A stretch of 64,000 nucleotides of DNA, taken from assembly GCF_901709675.1 (NCBI RefSeq), contig NC_051087.1, positions 2,748,001 through 2,812,000 of the forward strand, given 5' to 3'. The stretch comes from Syngnathus acus (lineage: Eukaryota > Chordata > Actinopteri > Syngnathiformes > Syngnathidae). Below, one piece after another: positions 53,701-64,000 of the stretch (position 1 is its first letter; every line of letters starts with the position of its first letter). Under the pieces are notes generated by a model. It saw only the letters and a program-made list of their open reading frames with translations, was not told the origin of the DNA and did no database searches. A program made the position numbers and the translations under genes.

Positions 53701-55541
53701 CAGAGATACACTCGCCACTTGCTAACCGAGTGCCAAGCAAGCTGCCGGCACTCCTGTAAATAATCCACTCGCACAAGTCGGTTTACCAAAGGGCCAGAAA
53801 TTTCCCCGAGTAAATATCTGGAAATTTTCACTGGAATTTTAGCTTCCATTTTTTTGTTCATTTTTAGAATAAAAAGTATTTGTGACTTTAACTATTGACC
53901 ATTTTCAATTTAATGTACTGTGTATAAAAGCTGGCCCACTTTTGCTACTTGTTTTGCTTTTAACAGGCCGGTGAATGCATTAGCATGCATTAGCGTGTCG
54001 CTGTCACCCGCCGTTACGTGACAAAGCTCGGCGCAGTGTGTTAGAACGACGACAACCAAGCCGGTCGCCGGCGTACCTTTGCCCCCGCTGGCGCCTTGGC
54101 AGCCCGGCGGGCGCCCCGTGGCTGCCCCGATGCCAGCGCGTGCGCAGGCGTCAGGGAGGGGCCCCCGCTGGGAGGAAATGGGCCATTAGTGCAGTCCTTG
54201 CCCCAGTGTTTTACTCCACTTCAGTACACATCACACAAGGCCGCCCCTCTCGCTCTCTGGCGCTCTCTCACCAGCTAACACATGCTAATTAGCCCGGCGA
54301 CAGGGCGCGTACCGTCCTGCCTCGGGAGCATATGTGCAGCTGCACAGCAAAGCTGTCTTGCGAGGACCCGGCCCGGGAGCGGCGCCGCTGCTTCATTAGC
54401 TTTTCTTTCATGCCCATCAAATAAGTCGAGCCGGAGAAGCCACCCCAGTGATTCTTTGGAGTAGACCTTCAAAGCCGGAAATGGCTTCTAAAACATACGT
54501 TACATGAATACGTCGCCTAGTTTCGCCACGCCAGCGACCACAGCCCTAATGAAGATGATCGTCATAACGTTACAATAATAATGCGGCCGTCTGGAAAACT
54601 AATTTTCCTCCTTCCGCCTAACGACCTGTGAAACAAAGCCATAAAAAATGGCGGCGTGTGTTTGTTTTGGACGATAAGACGGGCGGGTTGATTGGAGCGG
54701 AACAATGGAGAGGTGTTGCTTGTTATAACAGTTTATGAATTCTCTACCACGGTTTTGTCAACTATTACACAATGTGATATACTTTGGGATCGATAACTTA
54801 CATGTGAATTGGTTTTCTTTGACAAAAAGAAACCTGTTAGCGCGATGTTAGCTTGCTATGGCTACATGTCATTTAGACATGTTTTCTTCATTTTACATGG
54901 ACATTCCATTCCAAGACTCTCTTGGACCAATCAACAGATAGCCGTGTGTCTAGCTGATCATTTTAGCATGTTAGCCATAATTCCGCTAACAGACTATGTC
55001 CCAAAAGTATTTTTTTCCCCCGACCTCCTGTCACTCAAACAACTTGAAACCGAGCGACTGTTTTTCTAAGAAGCGTATAATTCTTACAGTAAGATTGTGT
55101 GACTGTTTTTCATTAGCCTTGCTACACCAAATCCTGTCATAAAATAATCGATGTGTCAGCAACAGTATTTGACGTAATGTTTAAAATACTACCATTGATT
55201 TTGATGGTTGATCATGCCGTACTTTGACGATTGGGCTATTCCCGCTTCTTCATAATTCAAATGTAATCGTCTCTCTTATCACGGCGCCAGATCATGCGAG
55301 TATCTAAACACACGACACTTCACACAACGACGTGGGGGGGGATCAGTGTCAGGTGGATTACACAGGATGATGAGGTGATGCGTGTCGCAGAACCCCCCAT
55401 CAACCACCCCACCCCCCCAAATCTCTCCTCCCCCGCACCTCGCTTTTGCTGGCGATGTCCTGATTAAAAATTTCAGCTCGGCTGCCTTTCTAATTAATTA
55501 GCGAGGCCACTCAGAGGAGCGGCGGACCAATTAGTCTGCAG

Positions 55542-55648
55542 TGAGGCCGATGATGCCTATCGCTGGAGCATCACTGCGCAAGCTGTCGCTCGCCGCCCTG
55601 CGGCGGGGCCGGGACCCTCGGGGCGGCGCCCCAGCAGCATGCAGGAAG
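55542..55648 (+). CDS. Candidate alternative bnc2 first exon (33 codons)
   Basis: An AG acceptor-like sequence (CTGCAG, ending 55541) precedes a GC-rich block, and a good donor (GGAAG|GTAAAT) ends it at 55648. ATG codons at 55550 and 55553 open a frame to the donor that ends exactly in phase 0. It could therefore splice in frame to the AIRC exon 7.9 kb downstream. The peptide begins MMPIAGASLRKLS, continues Arg/Ala/Gly-rich and ends AACRK. Entered as an internal exon after MSQQ it would hit TGA at once, so only a first-exon role makes sense. The upstream 100 bp carries dense TAATTA words and could be its promoter or an enhancer. I recognise no homologue, and chance is a real alternative. Confidence 0.25.
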
Positions 55649-56014
55649 GTAAATCATGCCTACGTGTTTTCATTGACAGCGTCAGAGAGTTGATTACTCT
55701 GCTTGGAGTTGAAAGCCACTTCCAATTTTTTGACCCACTGAGATAGCGGTAATTTATTTTCAAAAATATTTCATTTTTTGGAGATTTAGTATTAGCTTTT
55801 TAAATATACAGTATTGAAAAAATAATGTAAAAAAAAAAAAAAATTATTATTATAATTGTATGATGTAGTTATTTAGTTTTCCATTTAGAATTTTTTTTTT
55901 TATTCCATTATTAAGAATCCATTCATCCATCTCTTGAATCACATATTCAGTTTTTTTTTTGTAGTTTAATATTTTATTTTATTTTTTTGAAGAACAATAA
56001 TAGCCTTGATGCTC

Positions 56015-56165
56015 CCATTCACACCTATGGACAGTTTACACTCTTCAATGAACCAACCTGACATGCAAAGTCTACCCAGGAAGGCCGCAGCTGAAATTCA
56101 AATCATGAACCTTTTCATGAATTGCAGGAAAACACGCTAAGCACGAGGTCACCGTGCAGCCTGAC
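56015..56165 (+). mobile_element. Decayed retroposon-type interspersed repeat fragment
   Basis: The order ATTCACACCTATGGACAGTT, ACATGCAAAGTCTACCCAGG, AAGGCCGCAGCTGAAATTCA, and finally CACGCTAAGCACGAGGTCACC with CGTGC matches, with substitutions and a deletion, a widespread fish repeat that normally reads ACATGCAAACTCCACACAG. A preceding T-rich stretch (55880-55990) and CATCCATCT words at 55922 belong to the same type of repeat. No coding capacity remains. Confidence 0.55.
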
Positions 56166-56798
56166 TGCAAACTGCTACCGCAATACGAAAACATATCGTT
56201 AAATGAATGCCTCTGAGAGTGTCAATCAAGACTGAACATTAAAACAGATTTCGACATTCGGTATGTCTACCTAATATCGTGTCCGGTTGGATTGTACAGA
56301 ATATTTTTGAGGCGGGGAGGGAGGGGAAAAAAAACAATTTAGCCACTTTAACCATGCTGTGCAAATTTTGGTGAGGTCTGATGTGTGACCACAAGTCTGG
56401 TGGTCTTCAGACTTTGCTGACTTAGTTAGCGAAGTCTAATTTCCACTTCAAGGGCTCGTCATCATCTTGTGCAAGTCAACGTTTTCGTCGCACTTGATAA
56501 AAAAAAAAAAAAGGGCTGAGACGGCTTTTTATTGAGAAAGAGCCAAAAGCGAGGGAAAAGGCTGCCCCCCAAACACGTGACAGACACGCAAACACGAGCT
56601 GGCATGCAAATAATTACAAAGTGGCATGTTTGAGCGTATAAAATGAGCTTGCATGGCAAAACACACACACACACACTCGAGTCGCTTTCGATGCCGTAGT
56701 GGCTGATTAGCGCGAGAAGCCGGGTTGAATATTAGAAGAGCACAAGGAGGACGTCAAAGCTTTGTGTGAGTGTCTCTTTCATTAGACACAACTCTAGT

Positions 56799-56841
56799 GG
56801 ACACACACACACACACACAAACACACACAAACACACACACA
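56799..56841. repeat. (CA)n microsatellite, interrupted
   Basis: CA runs interrupted twice by CAAACA, within the large intron. Confidence 0.85.
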
Positions 56842-57399
56842 CACGAAAGGGAGTAAAGCCACAAGGCGGCTTGCAAACAGATGTACTTATTAGATCGACG
56901 TGTCTGACATTTTGTCGACATAAGTAATTAATTTCGCCTTTCTATTGGGAAGGTCCAAAGAGCCCAATTAGCAAGCCTAATATCGCCGCATCGTGTTATA
57001 AAAAAAAAAAACCAAACATATTTTTCTTCCCCCCCTTTTTAAATACAGAGGGAATATTCAAATGGCTCGCCTTTATTATTCAAAGGCGTAAGCAAAAGTC
57101 ACGGGCAGGGAGACGAGATGGGAGTTGCACTCGCGGGACCGCCACGAAGATGATAATCAATCTTTTATTTCTGCAAATAAACACAACGTGCCTGCTCCCG
57201 CTTCGTGTCCGGATTCATTCGGGTCCTTTTCCTCATTTTCAACCGCTCTTTATTGATTTAGTGACAAAATATGTGGATTGGCAGTCAATGAACCTGCTAA
57301 TTGTCATATTTAACAGACTAGCTGATGTCGACTCGTGCGCTTAAGGCAGCAAACTAGTCAATTGGTTTATAAACATCCAATCATTTATCTTCAAAACAA

Positions 57400-57499
57400 A
57401 AAATCCACAAACCCAAAATATTCTTAAAAAAATGCTGATAAAGTTTCACAAAATCCACAAACTCAAAATATTCTTAAAAAAAATGCTGATGAAGATTTA
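57400..57499. repeat. Two-copy tandem duplication, unit 50 bp
   Basis: Copy 1 starts AAAATCCACAAACCCAAAAT at 57400 and copy 2 starts AAAATCCACAAACTCAAAAT at 57450. Both continue through ATTCTTAAAAAAATGCTGAT. A further short echo (TTGATAAAGTTTC) follows near 57502. Only a few substitutions separate the copies. Confidence 0.85.
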
Positions 57500-58074
57500 G
57501 TTGATAAAGTTTCGAGAACGTGGTTGTTGTATAAACGATTCATCCAAAAAAAGATTTTTTTTTTTTTAGAACAATGCGTAAACAGCGCACCTCCAACGCA
57601 ATCCAAGCAACAATAAAAAGGTCACGTCGGGGGAGTGAGAATTTTATAGTTTATTTGATCCCGTCCCTTTCTCTCTCTCTTTTTTTTTTCTGGCAAGCCA
57701 TTGTGGTTCTGTGTTTTCTATTTTCACAGTTCGTTCAGGTATTTGTTTTCAGGCGAACCAACTCGGGGGGCCCCACTACTGCAAGGCCCCCGCTCTCTGG
57801 CCCGACTCTCCCACTCGTCTAGCTATAACAAAGTCAATATTACAAAGAGGTAACACATGTCGAGGTATGCTCCGGGCCCACCGCGCCGCTGTGATCCAGC
57901 CATCGGGACACACACACATACACAGCGACGAAGCAACACCCTGAAAAAAAAAAAAGCCTACCTCCGTGCCCCTTTTTGGGTGATTTTTGCGGTTAAAAAT
58001 GTTATTTTGGCTCTTACATGTGTTAGCATGTGTGTGTCACATGTGCGAGTGCAAAGTACTTGTTGGTACATTTG

Positions 58075-58077
<3 letters not shown>

Positions 58078-58109
<32 letters not shown>
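58078..58109. repeat. (GT)n microsatellite
   Basis: A pure GT run of about 30 bp within the large intron. Confidence 0.85.
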
Positions 58110-58113
<4 letters not shown>

Positions 58114-59145
58114 GGTCAGTTTGTTTTGTTTTTCCCCTTACTTCAGCACATCTGAGAGAGCTTTTCTGGAACTCCTGAGCCCTGTCTAAACAAAGATGGC
58201 CCAAAGTGAGGCGTGCAAGGGGTAGGCTGCAAGTGCGACTGTGTGTGTGTGTTTGTGATTCTTCAAGCAACCTGGGACCTGAAGGGCCTTGTGAAGAGAG
58301 AAAAAAAAAAACAAGCGAGGAAGAGGAGGGGGGTAGGAAACCGAGCCCCTGAGAAAAGCAGCTGGAAACACGGAGACTTGTGGTCTTTTTTTTTTTCTTG
58401 CCAACTCCTCTTCATCCCTTCATACCATCACCTCGCTCGTCCTCTTCCTCCCATCCTCCCCTGGCCCAGCTGCACTCACATATGTATCCCCCCCTCCACT
58501 CGCCGACCACCGTTCCTCCCACCCCAAGTCAATGCCATTGCCAAGGCGAGGCAAAGCGTCACAGCTGCGAACACTTTACAAGGCGATTTAACGCCGGCCC
58601 GCGCAAAAGGCACGACATTCATTAGCAAGCCGGCTTTAGGATGCGGTGAAACGTTAACACGCAATTGACCAGAGTGGGGAAAGTAAGCGGAAGCGGAGGA
58701 TGATGATTCTCACGATCTGGCCTTTGTCACAATTTTTCATCGCCAATAACTGCTAACCTTTTGAATGTAGCTTTTTGCTTGTCGTCATGTTAGCTAGGGC
58801 ATACATTAGCATAATAATTCCCTGTGACTCGGGAACAGCGTCTAGCCGCCACTTTGTCCCCTCTATCTTGTGAACTTTGTAAGGCTGATAAAAAAGGAAA
58901 AAAAAAAAAAAACACCCAGATGGACTTTTTCCTTTTCGCACGCCGTCTCCCTTCCACACACTGAGCAGACACGCACACACTTGCTTTTGGGAGTGACAAC
59001 GTGTTTTTTGTCGCGGAGCCAGGCGCCATGTAGCCACTGGTTGGGCCTCACCTTCCCCTCCTATCTTCCCTTCATCACTTTCTTTGGGATTGTTGTAAAC
59101 ATGGGAAGTCGACGCTCGCCGCACACCTGAACGCGTCTGCTCGCG

Positions 59146-59157
59146 ATGCTGGCGGAG
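59146..59157 (+). CDS. bnc2: Candidate alternative bnc2 first coding exon (MLAE)
   Basis: ATG CTG GCG GAG is followed directly by a donor (GAG|GTAAAC). An in-frame TGA lies 15 bp upstream (59128-59130), so translation would start at this ATG, which has a purine at -3. The donor is in phase 0 and would give M-L-A-E joined to A-I-R-C-T-L encoded at 63508. From memory, basonuclin 1 begins its conserved part M-A-E-A-I, with the same exon break, so this is what a BNC1-type start in bnc2 should look like. The preceding 50 bp are CpG-rich (GTCGACGCTCGCCGC), which fits a small promoter 4.35 kb before the AIRC exon. Twelve coding bases are too few to exclude chance. Confidence 0.4.
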
Positions 59158-62100
59158 GTAAACGAGCTTAAAGATGTTTGCGTTGTTTTTGTGTTGTTGG
59201 TTTTTGCCATGGAACGCTTTTTTTTTGTACGTGAATACTGTGAAAGCAAATCTGCTGCTTCAAGATGCTGCATGCTGACTCGGGGAGGAATTCTTGTGTG
59301 TGTTGTGTTTATGTGTGTGTGTGCGTGTTTGCACTAGCAGGAATGTGGGAGTGTGCGAGTTTGTAATCACACCCTGCAGGCGACTGTGACGAGTCTTAGC
59401 GATGGTGACCTCCTGTCGCCGTCACACTGGAACTATGTGTGTGTGTGTGTTGGTCACGAATAATCCTTTGACTCATATTGTGTCTTATTGCATTCAAGTA
59501 TGTTGCGAAATTGGAAAACATCCTAGCTAGAGTTTGCTAAATGTCTTCTGGGTAAAATGTAAACAACCGATATGGCTGATGTGTGATTATCTGCCTTTGT
59601 TTGGGAATAGATACTTTGATTGACAGCAGTCAGGGTCAATGGCAATACAAATATAAATCAATCGACAGAGGCGGCTGTTTTTATATTAAGGCTGAAATAT
59701 TTTGAAAAATAATCTAATTGCATCCTTCTGTCTATATTGCGATTTAATATAGAATATTTTATTTCAAGGTCCTATTTTAATAAGAAAAATATATACATTT
59801 AATTATTTTAAGAAATAATAAAAAATATATATATTTTATTATTTTAAAAAATAATTTAAAAAATATATTTTTTCTGTGGCTTTATGTCAACTTTTCATGT
59901 TTCATGAAACACTGACCACACATTTTCAATTTGAATCATTTTCTGAGCTGATTGGGATCACAGGATAATCGTTTTGGATGATCTTTCAGAGATTATCATC
60001 CCTTCGCCGACTTGGATCAGACGAGAGCAGAATCGCTCACATTCGGGCCGATCATTGCTATGCGTGTACCCGCTTTAGTAACAATTATTGTAATACAGCT
60101 GAATATTCCTATGATACGTAGTGACACATGACTCATAGTTTGTCAGAGCTCATTAGTTAAAAGTGTGCCGAGCAAACTGGTTGCTTCCATGTATGGGCCT
60201 CCAAGTGAAGGAAGGAAGGAAGGAAGGAGTGCACATGAATACACAAAAACACATGCATCCATCTCCCTTGCCAATCCACCGGGGACTCACGGCCCATTTG
60301 GTTGCCATTAGCATAGCTCTGGCCCGTCGTGGCCCGTGTCAGAGCCCAGATGCGCAGCTGCACACAGGACAGGGGACCTCTGCCTCAACGACTGGCAGCC
60401 GCTTTGAGCTCCAAAGCAGAACTGACAGGGGCGACAGGCCTTTTTGCACGCTGGGGATTGAATGGACAAGCTCCCCCCCCCCCCCGTACACTGCTATCAT
60501 TTTCCTCCGTCACAGAATTTCATCTGTCTTTGTTTAGTTCGCACCGCATTGCTATTTACAGTCAGATTCTAATCAAAGCGGTGCGCGGAACTCCAGCGCC
60601 AAGGCCAAACAATCCTAATTTGGATCCGTCAAAAAATATAAATAATAAATACGCAATGCGATCCTCATCTCGGTGCCATCACCAAAAGTCAAGCGGAAAT
60701 AAAAACCAAGCAGCAATTAGCTTTAGCATTCCTTCTGTGCTTCCTCGTATGTTATGACTGCACTCCAATCTACAAAGCTTTTCTTTATGCGTCTTGTGTT
60801 ATTTGTCACCTGGTTCCAATATGGACACTGTGCGGTCCTGACGTCTCAATCCGAGGCCAGGGCCCGTCTTTATGACATGCAACGCCGCCGCCGCCACGCC
60901 TTCCCCCAGCACACATTGGCTGCACATTGCTGTCAGGAAATTGGCTAGGTTTTCAGCAGCTAAAGCTCACGGATGAGATAACACCGAGACGAGTGGACGA
61001 GACGCTCCCGGTGTTGTACGACGGACGGGCAAACACGAGGAGCGCACATGGCACGCACACGGGGTTTTCATTTACGAGCCCGGCTTTGCTTAACACGCCC
61101 GACAAGAAATGCGGTCTGTGGCGACGTGTTGAACACGGGTAAAGGGATTCCATTAAAGCGGGAAGGAACAGTACTGGGCCATCTGTGCGGATTTGCCGAG
61201 ATGGCGGTAGAGAGAAAACAAAAAAAGGCCGACTGGCGAGCGTTTCAGACATTAAAAGCGACAGCGCGGTAGTGCAGCTGAACAGGATGCTGCTATTAGT
61301 TAAAGATCAGCATTGCTTCTGTGGTCTCATTGTGTCTCGGCTGACGTCTGATTCCTGCTCGGGCTCGCTCGCATGTGTCGCCGTTGGTCCCGGGCCACGG
61401 GCTCTGTTTACAAAGCGTATCCGCGCCAAGAGTCCAGCCTGGAACCATCTTGTCGGAACGCTACAATACTTCCACCCATCTGTCGTGCTAACGTTGGTCA
61501 CGGTGAGGCCAGCCCGTCGCCGGTCGTGAGTGTTTACAAGTTGGCCGGGGTAGGAGCTGCTGGCCGAGCAAAACAGCCATGAAACATCAAGCCTGCAGCT
61601 AAACATTATCCCGAAATGAGACACACACTTGAGTCAGATAACGTCTGAGAATGACGCCGAGTGAGTCAAGTTGTTGACTGCGACAAGTAATCTGCAGCTG
61701 CGAGACCCCTAACACGCTGCTTTGGTTCGCTACGTCATGATTTGAAGCGGGGAAATGCTAGCTAACTGCTAATGCTAACTGTCCTTTTACAATGGAAGTG
61801 GCAAGAAATGGTATCGTTAAAGATTAAAGATACTAAATTAAATTGTGACCACAACAATGTGGTAAACCCACAGAAGCCACCCGAGCCAACCTGTACTATT
61901 GTGACCGCTACCTTAACACACTTAGTAGCCTGTAGTACGGGTCGGTTACTTTGGCGTCCTTTGCAATAGAGAGTGAAAAACACAGATTTGGCAGAAAGTT
62001 CTGTAAAGCCTCACACACAGACCCCCTCATCTCCTGTCCTGTCCTTTATCCCACGTTTGTCCGCTTGTTGCGAGCCAAAGAGGAAACCCTGGCGAGACGC

Positions 62101-62599
62101 TAACACGGTGACTAATGCTGCGTTTCTACTCTGGCCTCAGATAACACAACCTTCTGTGACAAATATGTGCGAGGGGAGTGGTGGGATCCGGGCCCGGTAC
62201 TCGTCCCTGACCAAAGGCGGGCCAGGTCAGAACTCGGGCCAAGCGCAAAGCAGACCCAGGCGGTCGGTCGCAAGGAGACTCGTACGACGGGTGTGTACGG
62301 GGGGGGAAGGGGTGAGGCCGTGTTTACTCTTTTGTCTCTCTCGTTTCGTCCGTTAAAGCAAACACAGATGTTTCCGATGGCCGCGTTGGACGCTTCTACA
62401 CGCTCGCTTCCTTATTAAGAGCCTTGTAATCAATTTGTATTCTTTCAACTTCTTCCTCTGTCATTCCTTACTCGTGAAGCCTTTAACATCTCTTTCTGGC
62501 TCAAAGCCGAAGTCAATGTAAAAAACAAAAACGTAGCTCCTCCGCCCCCCCCCAAACCTCAATGCTTGATTCTTCCCTTAGTTCCTCTTGCTACTTTAA

Positions 62600-62800
62600 T
62601 GTGTCTTTACACCACGGTCTGCTTAATGGCCCAGATATGAGCGCTTACTGCTAGCCGGCGTAATAATTAGAGGGGCGCCTTGCCTTGCCTTGTCACAGCG
62701 GCAGCCCCGCAAGATAGTGCCACGCTCTAATTGCCGTATTAGACGCCCCTTAACTATCTTGTCAGCTGTCAGAGGCTAGCTGGGCTCGTAAACAGCCGAG
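62600..62800. promoter_or_regulatory. Candidate intronic enhancer
   Basis: A repeat-free block 0.7-0.9 kb before the AIRC exon, with GGTCTGCTTAATGG, GCGTAATAATTAGAGG, CTCTAATTGCCG, GACGCCCCTTAACTATC and CAGCTGTC words. Two GACGCCCCTT/AGGGGCGCC words face each other around it. Activity is inferred. Confidence 0.22.
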
Positions 62801-63507
62801 GTGCGTTTGATATTTCCATTTGTTTGTTTGCATCTGCTGCTACTGTTAGGCCCCGCCGCATGTGAAGCTAATTTGCAAAGGGCATCAATCCTCTCACGGC
62901 GGATGTAAACTCAACGTTTTTGTTTTTTTTACTGAAGTCAAGATAAAGTTCACAATTTATCATCCATCCATCCATCCATAATTGCACAATGTCAGTCAAA
63001 TCCTAAAAGGGAGTTGATGTTGTTTAAGCAGAACGCAAAAGTCCATAAAAGTGCTGAACTATGACGGATGTTCAACATTGAGGTCGATCCTCCTCCTTCA
63101 CTCTCATCGACCGTTCCGTTTCGGGACATTGTGAAATGCCGATTATCAGATCGTGCAGACGCCGGACTATGACCCGCCACCGTTGACATGAGTCAGACGG
63201 CGGCGGACTGTAAATTCATAAAGATTCCGATAAGCCGGAGTCACTTAGCAGACCGGCCAGATTCTGCTGACTCAAAGAAAACATAGCAGCCGCACCGTCA
63301 CCGTTGACGTCGCAATGTTTGTCGCATCGGGCCGCGCTGCAGCAGATGTTTTCCGGCTCGTCGTTAGAGAGCAAACGCGGCGAGTGCGCTCGCACTTAAC
63401 CCCTCGCCGCTGAGAGCTTTCAACGCAAGTGCGCCTCCAGCGGGGTAATTGAGCCTCCATCCAAACAATTTCTCATAATAATGTGGATTTCCTTCTGCCC
63501 CCTGCAG

Positions 63508-63610
63508 GCCATTCGCTGCACGCTGGTCAACTGCACGTGCGAGTGCTTCCAGCCGGGCAAGATTCACCTGCGCACATGTGACCACTGCAAACATGGCTGG
63601 GTGGCTCACG
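63508..63610 (+). CDS. bnc2: bnc2 exon: conserved Cys-rich block of basonuclin 2
   Basis: The acceptor is CCCCCTGCAG|GCC and the donor is CTCACG|GTAAGG. The exon is 103 bp, enters in phase 0 and leaves in phase 1, so the last codon is shared with the next exon (expected Ala of the family's VAHALDKL). It encodes 34 full residues, from [18 protein letters not shown] to HCKHGWVAH. Cysteines at residues 4, 9, 11, 13, 24 and 27 and several histidines suggest a small metal-binding or structural motif; this role is inferred. The block is nearly invariant among basonuclins. Compared with the human sequence as I remember it, Asn and Gln are replaced by His at residues 20 and 26. The gene continues beyond the window. 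Confidence 0.96.
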
Positions 63611-64000
63611 GTAAGGAATCTTTTTTATTATTATTTTAAATTTAATTTTGAACTTGAAAAGGTCCAAATATACTTTGATCCGACTCATTTCTATCATATT
63701 TTTTACCCGGAAATAGCCAAGGTAACCCCGTGGCCACCCCTGAGGAAAAACATCTTAACACCGCCACTGCATAAAAGGCAATTTTACCCGAAAAATATGT
63801 TTTGAGTTTTAACATTCTTATTTGTTATAAGAAGTGTTCAAGTCAAATGTAAAATGGCTATAAAAGGCAACTTTCCTCTTCTTTCTTCTCGTAAGCTTTG
63901 CTTGTGCATTTTGGATGGCCCAAAAGCCGCACCTTAGCACTTCTTCCACACAGGTGTAATAAAACAAAAACAAAGAACCCAAAAAGTACAAAGAGAAAAA
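63611..64000 (+). other. bnc2: Start of next bnc2 intron
   Basis: It begins GTAAGG and is AT-rich. A reverse-oriented transposon-end fragment lies at about 63712-63775 (GTGGCCACCCCTGAGG, then CCGCCACTG). No exon is seen before the window ends. Confidence 0.85.
63712..63775 (-). mobile_element. Fragment of an interspersed repeat end
   Basis: On the minus strand it reads GCAGTGGCGGTGTTAAGATG and ends CCTCAGGGGTGGCCACGG, the third related copy in the window after 20861-20950 and 50700-50757. Confidence 0.45.

Larger units (their letters stand above)
32809..63507 (+). other. bnc2: bnc2 large intron, about 30.7 kb
   Basis: It starts GTATGA after the MSQQ codons and ends TGCCCCCTGCAG before the AIRC exon. 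It holds no other recognisable gene. Contents that can be named are microsatellites, decayed transposon ends, a 50-bp tandem duplication, several repeat-free blocks rich in homeodomain-like words, and two candidate alternative first exons (55542-55648 and 59146-59157), listed separately. Long introns packed with non-coding conservation are usual for this gene in vertebrates. Confidence 0.85.

Noticed and set aside
54060-54180. Collagen-like Gly/Pro codons on the minus strand with a donor-like GTACG
   Set aside because: The Gly-X-Y periodicity does not hold in any one frame. It is explained by high GC content.

Overview
The window reads as chromosomal DNA of a ray-finned (teleost) fish. Evidence: two exons of a single vertebrate gene split by a very large intron, very dense CA/GT microsatellites, a CCAT tetranucleotide array of the kind common in fish, decayed DNA-transposon ends, and no bacterial-style gene packing. 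The species cannot be named from the sequence.

Only one protein-coding gene can be supported: the 5' part of bnc2 (basonuclin 2, a nuclear C2H2 zinc-finger protein), on the + strand. Two coding exons are clear. The first, about 32470-32808, encodes a low-complexity stretch followed by the basonuclin-2-specific block from MQFSTRPPSAEQPGFMGTW to LLYRMSQQ. The second, 63508-63610, encodes the conserved Cys-rich block that starts [18 protein letters not shown]. They join in phase 0 across an intron of about 30.7 kb. The three pairs of C2H2 zinc fingers lie downstream of the window.

Layout: 1-31600 is non-coding flank (intergenic, or upstream introns if more distal bnc2 promoters exist), with microsatellites, one MITE, tandem duplications and a decayed minisatellite. 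31700-32185 is a CpG- and GA-rich promoter/5'UTR that ends in a good splice donor placed directly after an ATG. 32186-32469 is a short C-rich intron. 32809-63507 is the large intron, with several AT-motif-rich blocks that look like developmental enhancers. 63611-64000 is the start of the next intron.

The most interesting result is evidence for alternative 5' ends. Besides the ATG at 32183, two places inside the big intron carry an ATG, a short open frame and a splice donor in phase 0, so each could splice in frame to the AIRC exon. At 59146-59157 the peptide is M-L-A-E, which would give MLAE|AIRCTL, closely matching the MAE|AI start of basonuclin 1. At 55550-55648 a 33-codon Arg/Ala-rich peptide ends CRK. 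Human BNC2 is known for multiple promoters and very extensive alternative splicing, so these are plausible, but they are unproven here. All homology statements come from memory of the family, without database searches.
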